DNA from: QZKY01 sp942492925
GTDB taxonomy: Bacteria; Pseudomonadota; Gammaproteobacteria; Burkholderiales; Burkholderiaceae_D
Direction of reading: 5' to 3'
Length of the DNA: 64,000 bases
Assembly: GCA_942492925.1 (NCBI GenBank)
Contig: OW818641.1
Span: 310,001 to 374,000, forward strand
This document shows, one piece after another, positions 26,810-35,134 of the stretch. Each line of letters opens with the position of its first letter. The first letter of the stretch is position 1. The notes beneath the pieces are model-generated. The model saw only the letters and a list, made by a program, of their open reading frames with translations. It had not been told where the DNA came from and did not search any database. A program made the translations under genes and the position numbers.

Positions 26810-28696
26810 ATGTTCAACCATCAGCAAGCCACCAAACAAGCACTCTCTGCTTTCGTCTGGGATGAAACCTTAACAACGGGTATTCCCGACCTCGATTCCC
26901 AGCATCAAACCCTTTTTCAATTAGTCGAACAACTTCGCGCGTTACGCCAATCGACCCTGGTACCCGAGCAGGTCGGTCATTTGCTCAAAGCTTTTGAGCA
27001 ATTCTCCGTTCATCATTTTGATACGGAGGAGGCGTTGATGAGTCAGCACGCCGTTTCCGATTCACACCAGCGGGCACATCAATTTTCGCATCAGGATTTT
27101 ATTCAGCACATTCAGCGCGCTCGCAGAATTGCATTGGCTGATCCGAATTCCGCCATTGATTTTTTATTGGCATTTTTGGCCCAATGGTTCTTGCATCATG
27201 TCGCCACCATGGATTTATTGCTGGTCGAAGAAATCAAGGCGCGACGGCCTGGCGAGGCTGACGCTAGCCCTCGGTCCACCAAGTCCGATTACAAGCAAAC
27301 CCTAATCGAAAACATCAACACTGTGTACAGCGCGCTGGGCGACCGCACTTTCGAGATCATGGAACTGAACCTCCAGTTGCAGTCCGAAATTGAGCGGCGC
27401 AAGGAAATGGAACGTGAGCTCGTAGAGAGTCAAACGCGCTTTAGAATGATGGCGGATCACTCTCACAGTTGGGAATATTGGCTCGGCCCTGATAACAGTG
27501 TTATTTACATGTCGCCGTCTTGTTTACGCGTGACAGGATACCCGCCGGAAGCATTTGCGGCTGACCCCGAGCTGCTTTATCAAATCATCCATCCGGATGA
27601 TCGTCACTTGATGGACCATTATCAAAAGACCGCGTCCATGCAAGGCGATGACGCGGATGAGTTGGGTATCCGCATCATTCACCGTAATGGCGATACGCGC
27701 TGGATTATTCACTCTTGTCAGCATGTGTATGGCGAGAATGCCGATTTTCTCGGCCAGCGGATCAGCAACCGTGACATCACAGACCGCCAGTTGCATAACG
27801 ATTCCATGCTGCTGGTAACGAATGTTTTCGAATCCATCAATGAAGGGGCCATCGTCACGGATGAAAATAACCGGATTATCGTCGTCAATACCGCTTTTAC
27901 GAATATCACTGGCTACGAAGCGGAAGAAGTGATCGGCAAAAATCCCGTCATGCTGTCGGACAAAGTCTTGCAGCCGGATCATGTGATGGAACTCTTGAGC
28001 AAACTGACGACACGTGGTCGCTGGCAAGGCGAGATTGATTATCGACGCAAGAACGGGGAGCGGTATACGGCGGCTGTCTCGATTGACAGTGTCCGCGATC
28101 CTCATGACAACATTTCAAATTTTATTGTCATTTTTTCTGACGTGACAAACCGAAAGGAAAATGAACTACGCATTCACTATCTTTCCCATCATGATATTTT
28201 GACGGGGCTGCCCAATTGGAAACTTTTTAGCGAACACGTCCAGCACGCTTTGGAAGCTGCAAAAATAAAACACGGCCGCTTTGGGCTGATGTTTGTCGAT
28301 ATTGATCGCTTCAAACAAACCAAAGATCGCTTGGGGCACGAAATGAGCGACTTCCTCCTGAAAATCTTTGCCGAGCGTCTGCTGGCGTGCCTCCCCCCGC
28401 TCTGCGTAGCCGCCCGGGTTGGCAGCGATGAATTCGTTGTCTTGTTGCCGGATGCGGAAGCGGTTCAGCAAGCGTCGGCCATTTCTGAAAACTTGCTGAA
28501 AACCTGCCTCAACCCCTTTGCGCTTGCCAATATTGCTGTCAGCATTTCTGTGAGTATCGGTTTGGCCTTTTATCCCGATCATGGTACGACCATTAGCCAA
28601 TTGATGAAGAAAGCCGATTTGGCCGTTTACCAAGCGAAACGCGCTGGTGGTGCCCTTGCCACAGTCTATGCGTCTGTTGATTCCGAAAGTCTGTAA
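26810..28696 (+). CDS. Hemerythrin-PAS-PAS-GGDEF protein 1 (intact hemerythrin, degenerate GGDEF)
   Basis: A 628-aa cytoplasmic signalling protein. Residues ~15-150 form a bacteriohemerythrin domain with a full ligand set: His32, His69 with HxxxE, HxxxH and HxxxxD. Two PAS domains follow (about 220-345 and 350-465). The C-terminal domain (about 470-625) is GGDEF-like but reads G538-S-D-E-F. Upstream, the usual FKxxND and GHxxGD read FKQTKD and GHEMSD, and the RxxD inhibitory site is absent. Cyclic-di-GMP synthesis is therefore doubtful, and it may act as a sensor or partner. The start at 26810 was chosen because the frame before it overlaps lipA. The gene is followed by a close paralog. Confidence 0.88.
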   Translation: MFNHQQATKQALSAFVWDETLTTGIPDLDSQHQTLFQLVEQLRALRQSTLVPEQVGHLLKAFEQFSVHHFDTEEALMSQHAVSDSHQRAHQFSHQDFIQHIQRARRIALADPNSAIDFLLAFLAQWFLHHVATMDLLLVEEIKARRPGEADASPRSTKSDYKQTLIENINTVYSALGDRTFEIMELNLQLQSEIERRKEMERELVESQTRFRMMADHSHSWEYWLGPDNSVIYMSPSCLRVTGYPPEAFAADPELLYQIIHPDDRHLMDHYQKTASMQGDDADELGIRIIHRNGDTRWIIHSCQHVYGENADFLGQRISNRDITDRQLHNDSMLLVTNVFESINEGAIVTDENNRIIVVNTAFTNITGYEAEEVIGKNPVMLSDKVLQPDHVMELLSKLTTRGRWQGEIDYRRKNGERYTAAVSIDSVRDPHDNISNFIVIFSDVTNRKENELRIHYLSHHDILTGLPNWKLFSEHVQHALEAAKIKHGRFGLMFVDIDRFKQTKDRLGHEMSDFLLKIFAERLLACLPPLCVAARVGSDEFVVLLPDAEAVQQASAISENLLKTCLNPFALANIAVSISVSIGLAFYPDHGTTISQLMKKADLAVYQAKRAGGALATVYASVDSESL

Positions 28697-28783
28697 ACCC
28701 GGCTATCATCCCAGATAGCTCATTCAATATTGATCACCACAAACCTGCCGTTTCATTCCTAGCAACTCTTTCGTTCCTCACCC

Positions 28784-30691
28784 ATGCTTCATACGCCGGC
28801 GCCAACGCATGTCCGTGATTCAGGCCTTGCCTGGGGAGAAAAACATGCCACGGGCTTGGCAGAGATCGATGCCCAGCACCGGGGGTTATTTGCCATCGCC
28901 AACGATGTGCGCCGTCGTTGTGCAGCAGACGAACCGCCGGAAGAGCTTCTCATTGATTTAAGCCATCTGCGTAGCTGTGCGGTTATCAACTTCGATACGG
29001 AAGAGGAGTTAATGGCGAACTTGCCTGTCTCCCAACCGCTGCGGGAATTCCACGAAAAAGCACACAACGATTTTATTCGTCATCTTGATCGAATTGCTCG
29101 GCTGATCGTCACACAGCCAGATGTCAAAGTCGCTGCCATGCTGGATTTTTTACTCAAGTGGATTGAGCTGCATGTTTGCGGCACAGATTACATGATGGCT
29201 CAAGAGATCCTCTCCATTCGCGCACACGCCCAGGCCGTGCCGCCATCATCCAAAACCGCTGATGGCAATGAAGTGATCGACGACGACATCAAGGATTTGT
29301 ACACCGCGCTCGAAGAACAGACTTTTGAAATTCTGGAATTACATCTGCAACTTCAGGAAGAAATTGCGCGACGCAAACAGGCGGAGAAGGACGTCAGTCT
29401 GAGCCAGGTGTGGGTTCGCGCCGTGGCCGATCAAGCGCATAGCTGGGAATACTGGCAAGGGCCGGACAGGGAAATCATTTACATGTCTCCGTTCTGCGAA
29501 CAAATCACCGGCTATAAGGTTGCCGAGTTCACGGCAAATCCTGACTTGCTTTACACGGTCATTCACCCTGAAGATCGTCACCTGATGGATATTCACATGC
29601 ACTATATCTCCCAGCATCAGGATGACGGAAGCGAACTGGATTTTCGGATCGTGCGGAAAGACGAAGAAGTTCGCTGGGTAACCCATTCTTGCAAAGCGAT
29701 TTATAGCAAGCAGGGCAAATACATGGGCCGTCGCGGCAGCCGCCGCGATCGCACCGAGCGTTATCACGAAGAAGAATCGCTTCGCATGGCGGTGGCTGTG
29801 ATTGATGTCGTCAACGAAGCCGTTTTGGTGTCGAGCCGCGACAGCAAAATTATTTCCGTCAATCCCTCTTTTACCAATATCACGGGGTTTAACTCGGATG
29901 AAGTCGTCGGGCGCGATCCGCGCGTGCTGGCCGACCCGTCCACGCAACCGATGTTGATCAATGATTTATGGCGCACCCTGGTACGAACGGGGAATTGGCA
30001 AGGAGAAGTCTCTGTCCTGCGCAAAGATGGCAGCACGTGCATTTGCTGGCTATCGGTGAATAGCGTGCGAAACGATGCAGGCCATGTCACAAACTTCGTC
30101 TCCGTTTTTTCCGACATCACGGAGCGAAAAGAAAACGAGGAACGGATTCACTATCTGGCGCATTACGATGTCATGACCGGCTTGCCGAACCGCGCGCTTT
30201 TCAATGACCGCCTGCGTCAATCGCTGCTGGCCGCGAAGCGCTATCAAGTCAATCTGGCACTCCTCTTCATCGATCTCGATAAATTCAAACCCGTCAATGA
30301 TCGCTTTGGTCACGACATCGGCGATCAGTTATTAAAAAAGGTCGCCCAGCGTGTGCGGGGATGCATACGCGAATCAGATACCGCCGCACGTATCGGGGGC
30401 GATGAATTTGTTTTGCTGCTACCGGGAACAGATACCGAACAAAACGTGATTGCCGTAGCAAACAAAGTGCTCCAGGAAATCGAACGGCCATTCGAAATTG
30501 AGCATCACACGATCAGCATCTCTGCGAGCATTGGCGTTGCCATTTACCCCGAACACGGGGATGACGTGCGCAACATCCTCATACATGCCGATAACGCAAT
30601 GTACCAGGCCAAGCACGGAAACGGGCCGTCGATTGTCTCCTATAGCGCATTGCTCGCGAACAACCCCGCTGAGTCAACGTCGTCTGACTGA
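28784..30691 (+). CDS. Hemerythrin-PAS-PAS-GGDEF diguanylate cyclase 2 (intact GGDEF, one hemerythrin ligand lost)
   Basis: A 635-aa paralog of the preceding protein with the same domain order. The GGDEF domain is canonical: G538-G-D-E-F, FKPVNDRFGHDIGD and an RxxD inhibitory site (Arg529-Asp532). It is therefore very likely an active, product-inhibited diguanylate cyclase. In the N-terminal hemerythrin domain His32, HxxxH and HxxxxD are kept, but the His of the HxxxE motif is replaced by Asn69 (AAC at 28988-28990). A di-iron site would lack one ligand. It probably senses oxygen or redox state through the hemerythrin and PAS domains, which is inference. It lies 87 bases after paralog 1. Confidence 0.9.
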   Translation: MLHTPAPTHVRDSGLAWGEKHATGLAEIDAQHRGLFAIANDVRRRCAADEPPEELLIDLSHLRSCAVINFDTEEELMANLPVSQPLREFHEKAHNDFIRHLDRIARLIVTQPDVKVAAMLDFLLKWIELHVCGTDYMMAQEILSIRAHAQAVPPSSKTADGNEVIDDDIKDLYTALEEQTFEILELHLQLQEEIARRKQAEKDVSLSQVWVRAVADQAHSWEYWQGPDREIIYMSPFCEQITGYKVAEFTANPDLLYTVIHPEDRHLMDIHMHYISQHQDDGSELDFRIVRKDEEVRWVTHSCKAIYSKQGKYMGRRGSRRDRTERYHEEESLRMAVAVIDVVNEAVLVSSRDSKIISVNPSFTNITGFNSDEVVGRDPRVLADPSTQPMLINDLWRTLVRTGNWQGEVSVLRKDGSTCICWLSVNSVRNDAGHVTNFVSVFSDITERKENEERIHYLAHYDVMTGLPNRALFNDRLRQSLLAAKRYQVNLALLFIDLDKFKPVNDRFGHDIGDQLLKKVAQRVRGCIRESDTAARIGGDEFVLLLPGTDTEQNVIAVANKVLQEIERPFEIEHHTISISASIGVAIYPEHGDDVRNILIHADNAMYQAKHGNGPSIVSYSALLANNPAESTSSD

Positions 30692-30722
30692 TCCCCGCTC
30701 TTTTGCGCGTCGGTAAATCCGG

Positions 30723-31154
30723 TCAGGAAACCCTGCGCTGGTTCAGCGCATCGCGTATTTCCCGAAGCAGTACCACCTCGTCCGGCTCTTTGGGTGCAAC
30801 AGACGGGGGCGGCGGAGCGACATTCCGTGCCTTATTGATAAGCCGCACCATCTGAAAGATGATGAAGGCCAGAATCGCAAAGTTAATGACGATCGTGATG
30901 AAGTTGCCATAGGCTAGAACGGCTCCCACTTTTTTTGCCTCGGCCAAGGGCAGCGTCGTACCCTGATTGTTCAGGGGAAGGTAATACGCAGTGAAATCCA
31001 GCCCTCCCAGCAACCTCCCTACTACCGGCATGATGACGTCCTGCACCAGGGATTCGACAATTTTGCCGAAGGCACCGCCAATAATCACACCTACGGCCAA
31101 GTCGATCACGCTGCCTTTCACCGCAAATTCTTTAAATTCTTTCATCATTGACAT
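30723..31154 (-). CDS. mscL: Large-conductance mechanosensitive channel
   Basis: A 143-aa homopentameric tension-gated channel of the inner membrane that releases solutes on osmotic downshock. TM1 with VIDLAVGVIIGGAFGKIVESLV and TM2 with NFAILAFIIFQMVRLINK are recognisable (each quoted only in part), and a charged C-terminal bundle (PDEVVLLREIRDAL) ends the protein. A very good GGAGG site precedes the ATG at 31154, which decides the start. Confidence 0.95.
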   Translation of the reverse strand: MSMMKEFKEFAVKGSVIDLAVGVIIGGAFGKIVESLVQDVIMPVVGRLLGGLDFTAYYLPLNNQGTTLPLAEAKKVGAVLAYGNFITIVINFAILAFIIFQMVRLINKARNVAPPPPSVAPKEPDEVVLLREIRDALNQRRVS

Positions 31155-31495
31155 ATTTCCTCCGGTTGTTCGTCATCTACCCTGTTTACCAGCCCCGCCC
31201 TTCGAAGAAACACCTTATTTTGTGCAAATGTTTCCAATTAGCATATTTTTACCAGAACAAGCCTTGATTTGTCTTTGACATTCGCTATAATCGCGTGCTT
31301 CGGATTCCTCCTGATTTTCGGTTTCAAGCGCGTTTTCGCCTTTTGATCCGGGTGCTGTTCCATTTCTGCATTCTGCCTGGGTGTCTTGCTTGCAATTGGC
31401 AGGTCGAAAAGCGCAAAATACGGCATTCGCCTGCAACGGGCAGGTATTTTCAAAAACGCTTGTTATTCCGCACTGTTTACTAAGGAACAACGCCC
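31155..31495. promoter_or_regulatory. mscL/sspA intergenic region
   Basis: This ~340-base gap between divergent genes has no coding frame I can support. It holds a good promoter for sspA (31264-31291) followed by a ~200-base untranslated leader, which contains a small hairpin, CCTGC ... GCAGG, near 31429-31443. On the left it carries the mscL ribosome-binding site. Confidence 0.5.
31264..31291 (+). promoter_or_regulatory. Probable sigma-70 promoter for sspA
   Basis: TTGATT at 31264-31269 and a perfect TATAAT at 31286-31291 are separated by 16 bases. An exact TTGACA at 31275-31280 lies only five bases from the -10 and cannot be its partner. Transcription would start near 31298 and give a leader of about 200 bases before sspA. 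Confidence 0.65.
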
Positions 31496-32107
31496 ATGAT
31501 GGTTCTTTATTCAGGTACCACCTGCCCATTTTCACAACGCTGCCGCCTCGTTTTGTTTGAGAAAGGCATGGATTTTGAAATCCGCGACGTTGACCTGTTC
31601 AACAAACCGGAAGACATTTCCATCATGAACCCCTACGGACAAGTGCCGATTCTGGTTGAGCGGGATTTGATTCTGTATGAATCCAACATCATTAACGAAT
31701 ATATTGACGAGCGTTTTCCGCATCCTCAGTTGATGCCCGCCGATCCGCTGATGCGCGCACGGGCCCGTTTGATGCTGTTCAATTTTGAGCGCGAGCTCTT
31801 TGTGCACGTTCACGTCATGGAAAACGACAAGGGTAAAGCCTCTGAAAAGGCGATTGAGCGTGCGCGCAATGAAATCCGCGATCGCATCACCACCCTCGCA
31901 CCGCTCTTCATCAAGAACAAATACATGTTGGGTGAAGAGTTCTCGATGCTCGACGTGGCCATCGCGCCGCTGTTGTGGCGTCTGGACTATTACGGTATTG
32001 AACTTTCCAAAACGGCTGCGCCTTTGATGAAGTATGCAGAACGCATCTTTTCACGCCCAGCCTATATTGAAGCACTGACGCCGCCTGAAAAAATCATGCG
32101 CCGCTAG
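31496..32107 (+). CDS. sspA: Stringent starvation protein A
   Basis: A 203-aa GST-fold protein that binds RNA polymerase and modulates transcription in stationary phase and acid stress. The thioredoxin-like N-terminal half starts with VLYSGTTCPFSQRCRLVLFEKG, quoted in parts, and has PYGQVPILVERDLILYES. The helical C-terminal half has EEFSMLDVAIAPLLWRLDYYG. AAGGA at 31482-31486 precedes the double ATG at 31496/31499. It is followed 19 bases later by sspB, the standard pair. Confidence 0.93.
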   Translation: MMVLYSGTTCPFSQRCRLVLFEKGMDFEIRDVDLFNKPEDISIMNPYGQVPILVERDLILYESNIINEYIDERFPHPQLMPADPLMRARARLMLFNFERELFVHVHVMENDKGKASEKAIERARNEIRDRITTLAPLFIKNKYMLGEEFSMLDVAIAPLLWRLDYYGIELSKTAAPLMKYAERIFSRPAYIEALTPPEKIMRR

Positions 32108-32126
32108 TCCGTCAGTTATCCTAGCG

Positions 32127-32585
32127 ATGAGCGAAATTTCGACCAAACCTTATTTGATGCGCGCCATTTATGAATGGTGCACGGATAATGGGTACACGCC
32201 CTACCTGGCCGTCATGGTCAATGCAGCCACGCAAGTACCGCAGCAGTTCGTTCGCGACGGGCAAATTGTGCTGAACATCAGCCAAGGAGCGACCAAAGGG
32301 TTGAAAATGGACAACGAAGCGATTCGTTTTGGTGCCCGTTTTGGCGGTGTAGCGCGTGAAGTCTATGTCCCGGTCGAAAATGTGATCGCGATTTATGCCA
32401 GCGAAAACGGGCAGGGCATGGCGTTTGAAGCGCCTGACGTAAAGACCGAAAAACCGCATGCTGTTCAGGAAGATGCGCCATCGCTTCGTTCTGTCCCTGC
32501 AGATATCAAACCGGCTTCTGAGCCTGCGGACGATACGCCAGAGCCCCCGAAGAGTGGCAAGCCCACCCTCACGCTCGTGAAATGA
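32127..32585 (+). CDS. sspB: ClpXP specificity-enhancing factor SspB
   Basis: A 152-aa adaptor that delivers ssrA-tagged proteins to ClpXP. The N-terminal ~105 residues form the tag-binding fold (TKPYLMRAIYEWCTDNGYTPYL, NISQGATKGL, FGARFGGVAREVYVPV), quoted here in parts. They are followed by an acidic, Pro-rich linker and the short C-terminal ClpX-binding motif KPTLTLVK. Paired with sspA. Confidence 0.93.
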   Translation: MSEISTKPYLMRAIYEWCTDNGYTPYLAVMVNAATQVPQQFVRDGQIVLNISQGATKGLKMDNEAIRFGARFGGVAREVYVPVENVIAIYASENGQGMAFEAPDVKTEKPHAVQEDAPSLRSVPADIKPASEPADDTPEPPKSGKPTLTLVK

Positions 32586-32624
32586 AAAGAGTCTGTAGAA
32601 TACGTACCTTGAATTTCTAGAGAT

Positions 32625-32700
32625 GCCGGCTTAGCTCATCAGGTAGAGCACATGATTTGTAATCATGGGGTGGCGGGTTCGAGTCCTGCAGCCGGCACCA
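32625..32700 (+). tRNA. tRNA-Thr (anticodon TGT)
   Basis: A 76-base cloverleaf with encoded CCA. The acceptor stem is GCCGGCT / AGCCGGC, the anticodon stem is CATGA / TCATG around loop TTTGTAA, and the T-loop is GTTCGAG. Anticodon TGT reads ACA. A terminator follows seven bases later. Confidence 0.97.
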
Positions 32701-32706
32701 CACAAC

Positions 32707-32738
32707 AAAAAGCCCGTTGAATTTTCAGCGGGCTTTTT
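32707..32738 (+). terminator. Intrinsic terminator after tRNA-Thr
   Basis: AAAAAGCCCG at 32707-32716 pairs with CGGGCTTTTT at 32729-32738. The stem extends inward with a wobble pair, and a run of six T follows. Confidence 0.9.
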
Positions 32739-32823
32739 TCATGTTGAACTCATGACGGTATGCAGTCAGGGTAAGTTTCTCCTCACACGAATTTTCCCAA
32801 ACCTCATAACCATAAAACAATAA

Positions 32824-32852
32824 ACGCCTGCATGGAAATTCCGTGCAGGCGT
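32824..32852 (-). terminator. Terminator for the small protein gene
   Basis: A perfect 9-bp stem, ACGCCTGCA / TGCAGGCGT, with an 11-base loop. Read on the minus strand it is followed by TTATTGTTTTA, so it suits the leftward gene ending at 32877. Confidence 0.8.
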
Positions 32853-32876
32853 CATTTTTACTCTTGTGTGAAAACG

Positions 32877-33098
32877 TCAGTAATATTTGCGGCGCTCTCT
32901 CGGTCGTGACAAGACACGTATCGCCACTTCGACATTCACCCCTTTGCAGCTCAAATACGCCGCTGCGTAGTCCGTGCCAATCCGCTCCTGGAACATCAAC
33001 GCTTGGTTTACGATTGTTGCAGTCTTCGCATCTTGCCTGCGAGAAAAGGCTTCGGAAACGGGTGTCATATCATTCTGTTGCTTGAGTTGGCTTGCCAT
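32877..33098 (-). CDS. Small protein of unknown function, paralog of 461-736
   Basis: A 73-aa protein without a recognised family. From about residue 23 it follows the same pattern as the 91-aa protein at 461-736: KTAxIV, QE, AAxYL, GV, RVLxRPxxRRK. The gene has a strong GGAGG site upstream of the ATG at 33098 and its own terminator at 32824-32852, so it is a self-contained transcription unit. The position between tRNA-Thr and ubiX gives no functional hint. Confidence 0.75.
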   Translation of the reverse strand: MASQLKQQNDMTPVSEAFSRRQDAKTATIVNQALMFQERIGTDYAAAYLSCKGVNVEVAIRVLSRPRERRKYY

Positions 33099-33276
33099 AT
33101 CGTCCTCCTGTCCTTTTCCTAACCGCGTCCATTAATCTCTCACAAAATTGGGCACCCCATTTTTGTTTCTGCTCCGAAAGATGTGCACTTTTACGGCGGC
33201 AGTATTGTGACTGGAGTTTGTATTCTAAAGGATATGCGAGATTAATGCAGTGGGGGGCTGGGCCTTTTGCGGTAAG

Positions 33277-33888
33277 TCAAAAATCATCGTGTGACGCCGA
33301 TAAGCCGTTCCAGTTTTTTTCCGGTATCTGTGCCTGATCGAAAACATTCAATACGCGTTCAATCGTGTGATCGACCATCTCGGCGATCGTTTGGGGATGA
33401 TGATAGAAGGCGGGTAAAGGAGGGAAAACGATTCCGCCCGCTTCCGTAACGGTCATCATATTTCTCAGATGAATTAAGTTGAACGGTGTTTCTCGTACCA
33501 GCAAAATCAGCTTGCGTCGCTCTTTGAGCGCCACGTCCGCTGCGCGTGTGATGAGATTGTCGGCGTAACCGTGCGCAATGGCAGAGAGCGATTTCATCGA
33601 GCAAGGCGCGACGATCATGCCTTCCGTGTGAAACGATCCACTCGCAACCGATGCGCCAATGTCACGTATGTCGTGAACGCAGTGCGCGAGTTTCTCTATG
33701 TCATTGCGCGCGAGTCCCAGTTCATGCTGCAAAGTTTTGGCACCCGCTTCGGAAACCAGCAAATGAATTTCAAAAGTCTTTGTGCGCTGCAAAACTTCAA
33801 GCAGTCGCAGACCGTATATCGCCCCAGAAGCGCCTGTAACAGCGACGATCATCCGGCGCGGGAAATTCGCTTGATCACTCATAACCAT
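33277..33888 (-). CDS. ubiX: Flavin prenyltransferase UbiX
   Basis: A 203-aa enzyme that makes the prenylated FMN cofactor used by the UbiD decarboxylase in ubiquinone synthesis. The FMN-binding VTGASGAIYGLRLLEVL near residue 17, MIVAPCSMKSLSAIAHG and VRETPFNLIHLRNM are family hallmarks. Either Met1 (33888) or Met3 (33882) may start it, since neither has a good ribosome-binding site. No ubiD is in the window. Confidence 0.93.
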   Translation of the reverse strand: MVMSDQANFPRRMIVAVTGASGAIYGLRLLEVLQRTKTFEIHLLVSEAGAKTLQHELGLARNDIEKLAHCVHDIRDIGASVASGSFHTEGMIVAPCSMKSLSAIAHGYADNLITRAADVALKERRKLILLVRETPFNLIHLRNMMTVTEAGGIVFPPLPAFYHHPQTIAEMVDHTIERVLNVFDQAQIPEKNWNGLSASHDDF

Positions 33889-33973
33889 TCAGGAAAGAAA
33901 CCTGCACAATATGCTTCGCAGCATCTTGCCATATAAGACGTGTATTGCGAATGAGAATTCGGGAGGGGGAAAG

Positions 33974-34049
<76 letters not shown>

Positions 34050-34135
34050 TTTGAAACCTTACTTTGCTTGGCCAAATCAGCCAAGACTCGGGATTATAGG
34101 CAAATCACAAGGAATAGGCAAGTTGGGATAAATAC

Positions 34136-35074
34136 TTATTTTGCCTCTTCGATAATGGTTTTGGCTTTGGCATAAGCTGTCTGGGCAACACTGGTTTTAT
34201 GCCGTACGTCGAAGAATGTCGCGGCAATGCCACTGGCAATGATAATCGTGATGCCCAACCAGCCCATCCAGCCAAGCTGGTCATCCCAAATCAGGATGCC
34301 CCAGACACTTGAAAACACGATGCCGGTGTATTGCAAATTGGCCGTGACCAGGGTCTTGCCAAGATGATAGGCGCGCGTCATCGCCATCTGTCCCAAGGCT
34401 GCGGCAAATCCAATGAACGAGAGTTGCAAGAAGCCTTTCATGTCTAGGGCGTGCCAAATCACCCCATCGCTCCCCGGCAGATGTCCTCTGATCACACACG
34501 CGATCGCCCCGCCCACCGTACCGGTTACGCAAAAGATGAATACGACGCGATCTTCCGGTTCCCCCAGCATGCCAAGGTGCCGCACTTGCAGATACGCCAG
34601 CGAAGCCAGCATGCCTGAAATCAAGCCGATGACGCCCCACAGCAACTGATCTGCATGAATAGCTGGGCGAAGCATCAAGGCAACGCCGATAAAACTCATC
34701 ACAATGGCTGCGACCAAACGCCATTCAAAATGTGTTTTCCCGCGCCACCACCCCACCCCAAACATGATGGCGGCAATCCAGATGGGTGACATGTAGTTCA
34801 ACGTCATGGCCGTGCCTAGCGGCAAGTTCGCCATCGAGAAAAACCACAAGCCAAATGCGGTGGCTCCCACGACACCGCGCCACAGGTGCGCAAACGGATA
34901 GCGCGTGCGAAAGCTGGCGCCACGTACCAGCATCATGATGCCAATAACAATGGCACCGAACAAACTGCGGTACATGACGATCTCTACCGTCGCGTAATTC
35001 ACGGATGCGAACTTCACGCAAACGCTCATCAGCGAAAACATGAAAGTGGCGAAAAGCATCCAGAGTGATTGCAT
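34136..35074 (-). CDS. EamA/DMT-family transporter
   Basis: A 312-aa inner-membrane protein with ten predicted helices in two EamA repeats (about 5-135 and 150-290). Typical blocks are MYRSLFGAIVIGIMML, ANLPLGTAMTLNYMSPIW and TRAYHLGKTLVTANLQYTGIVFS, the last quoted in part. The family exports or imports small metabolites, and the substrate cannot be read from sequence. It stands alone between tRNA-Phe and the TPR gene. Confidence 0.85.
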   Translation of the reverse strand: MQSLWMLFATFMFSLMSVCVKFASVNYATVEIVMYRSLFGAIVIGIMMLVRGASFRTRYPFAHLWRGVVGATAFGLWFFSMANLPLGTAMTLNYMSPIWIAAIMFGVGWWRGKTHFEWRLVAAIVMSFIGVALMLRPAIHADQLLWGVIGLISGMLASLAYLQVRHLGMLGEPEDRVVFIFCVTGTVGGAIACVIRGHLPGSDGVIWHALDMKGFLQLSFIGFAAALGQMAMTRAYHLGKTLVTANLQYTGIVFSSVWGILIWDDQLGWMGWLGITIIIASGIAATFFDVRHKTSVAQTAYAKAKTIIEEAK

Positions 35075-35134
35075 ACAGTGGGGGAGCGAAAGGGCGTTAG
35101 GCGCAACGCAAGGTGACGATAATACTCTGTGACA

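Noticed and set aside
31275..31280. TTGACA as -35 box of sspA
   Set aside because: It is only five bases from the TATAAT at 31286. TTGATT at 31264 has the workable 16-base spacing.
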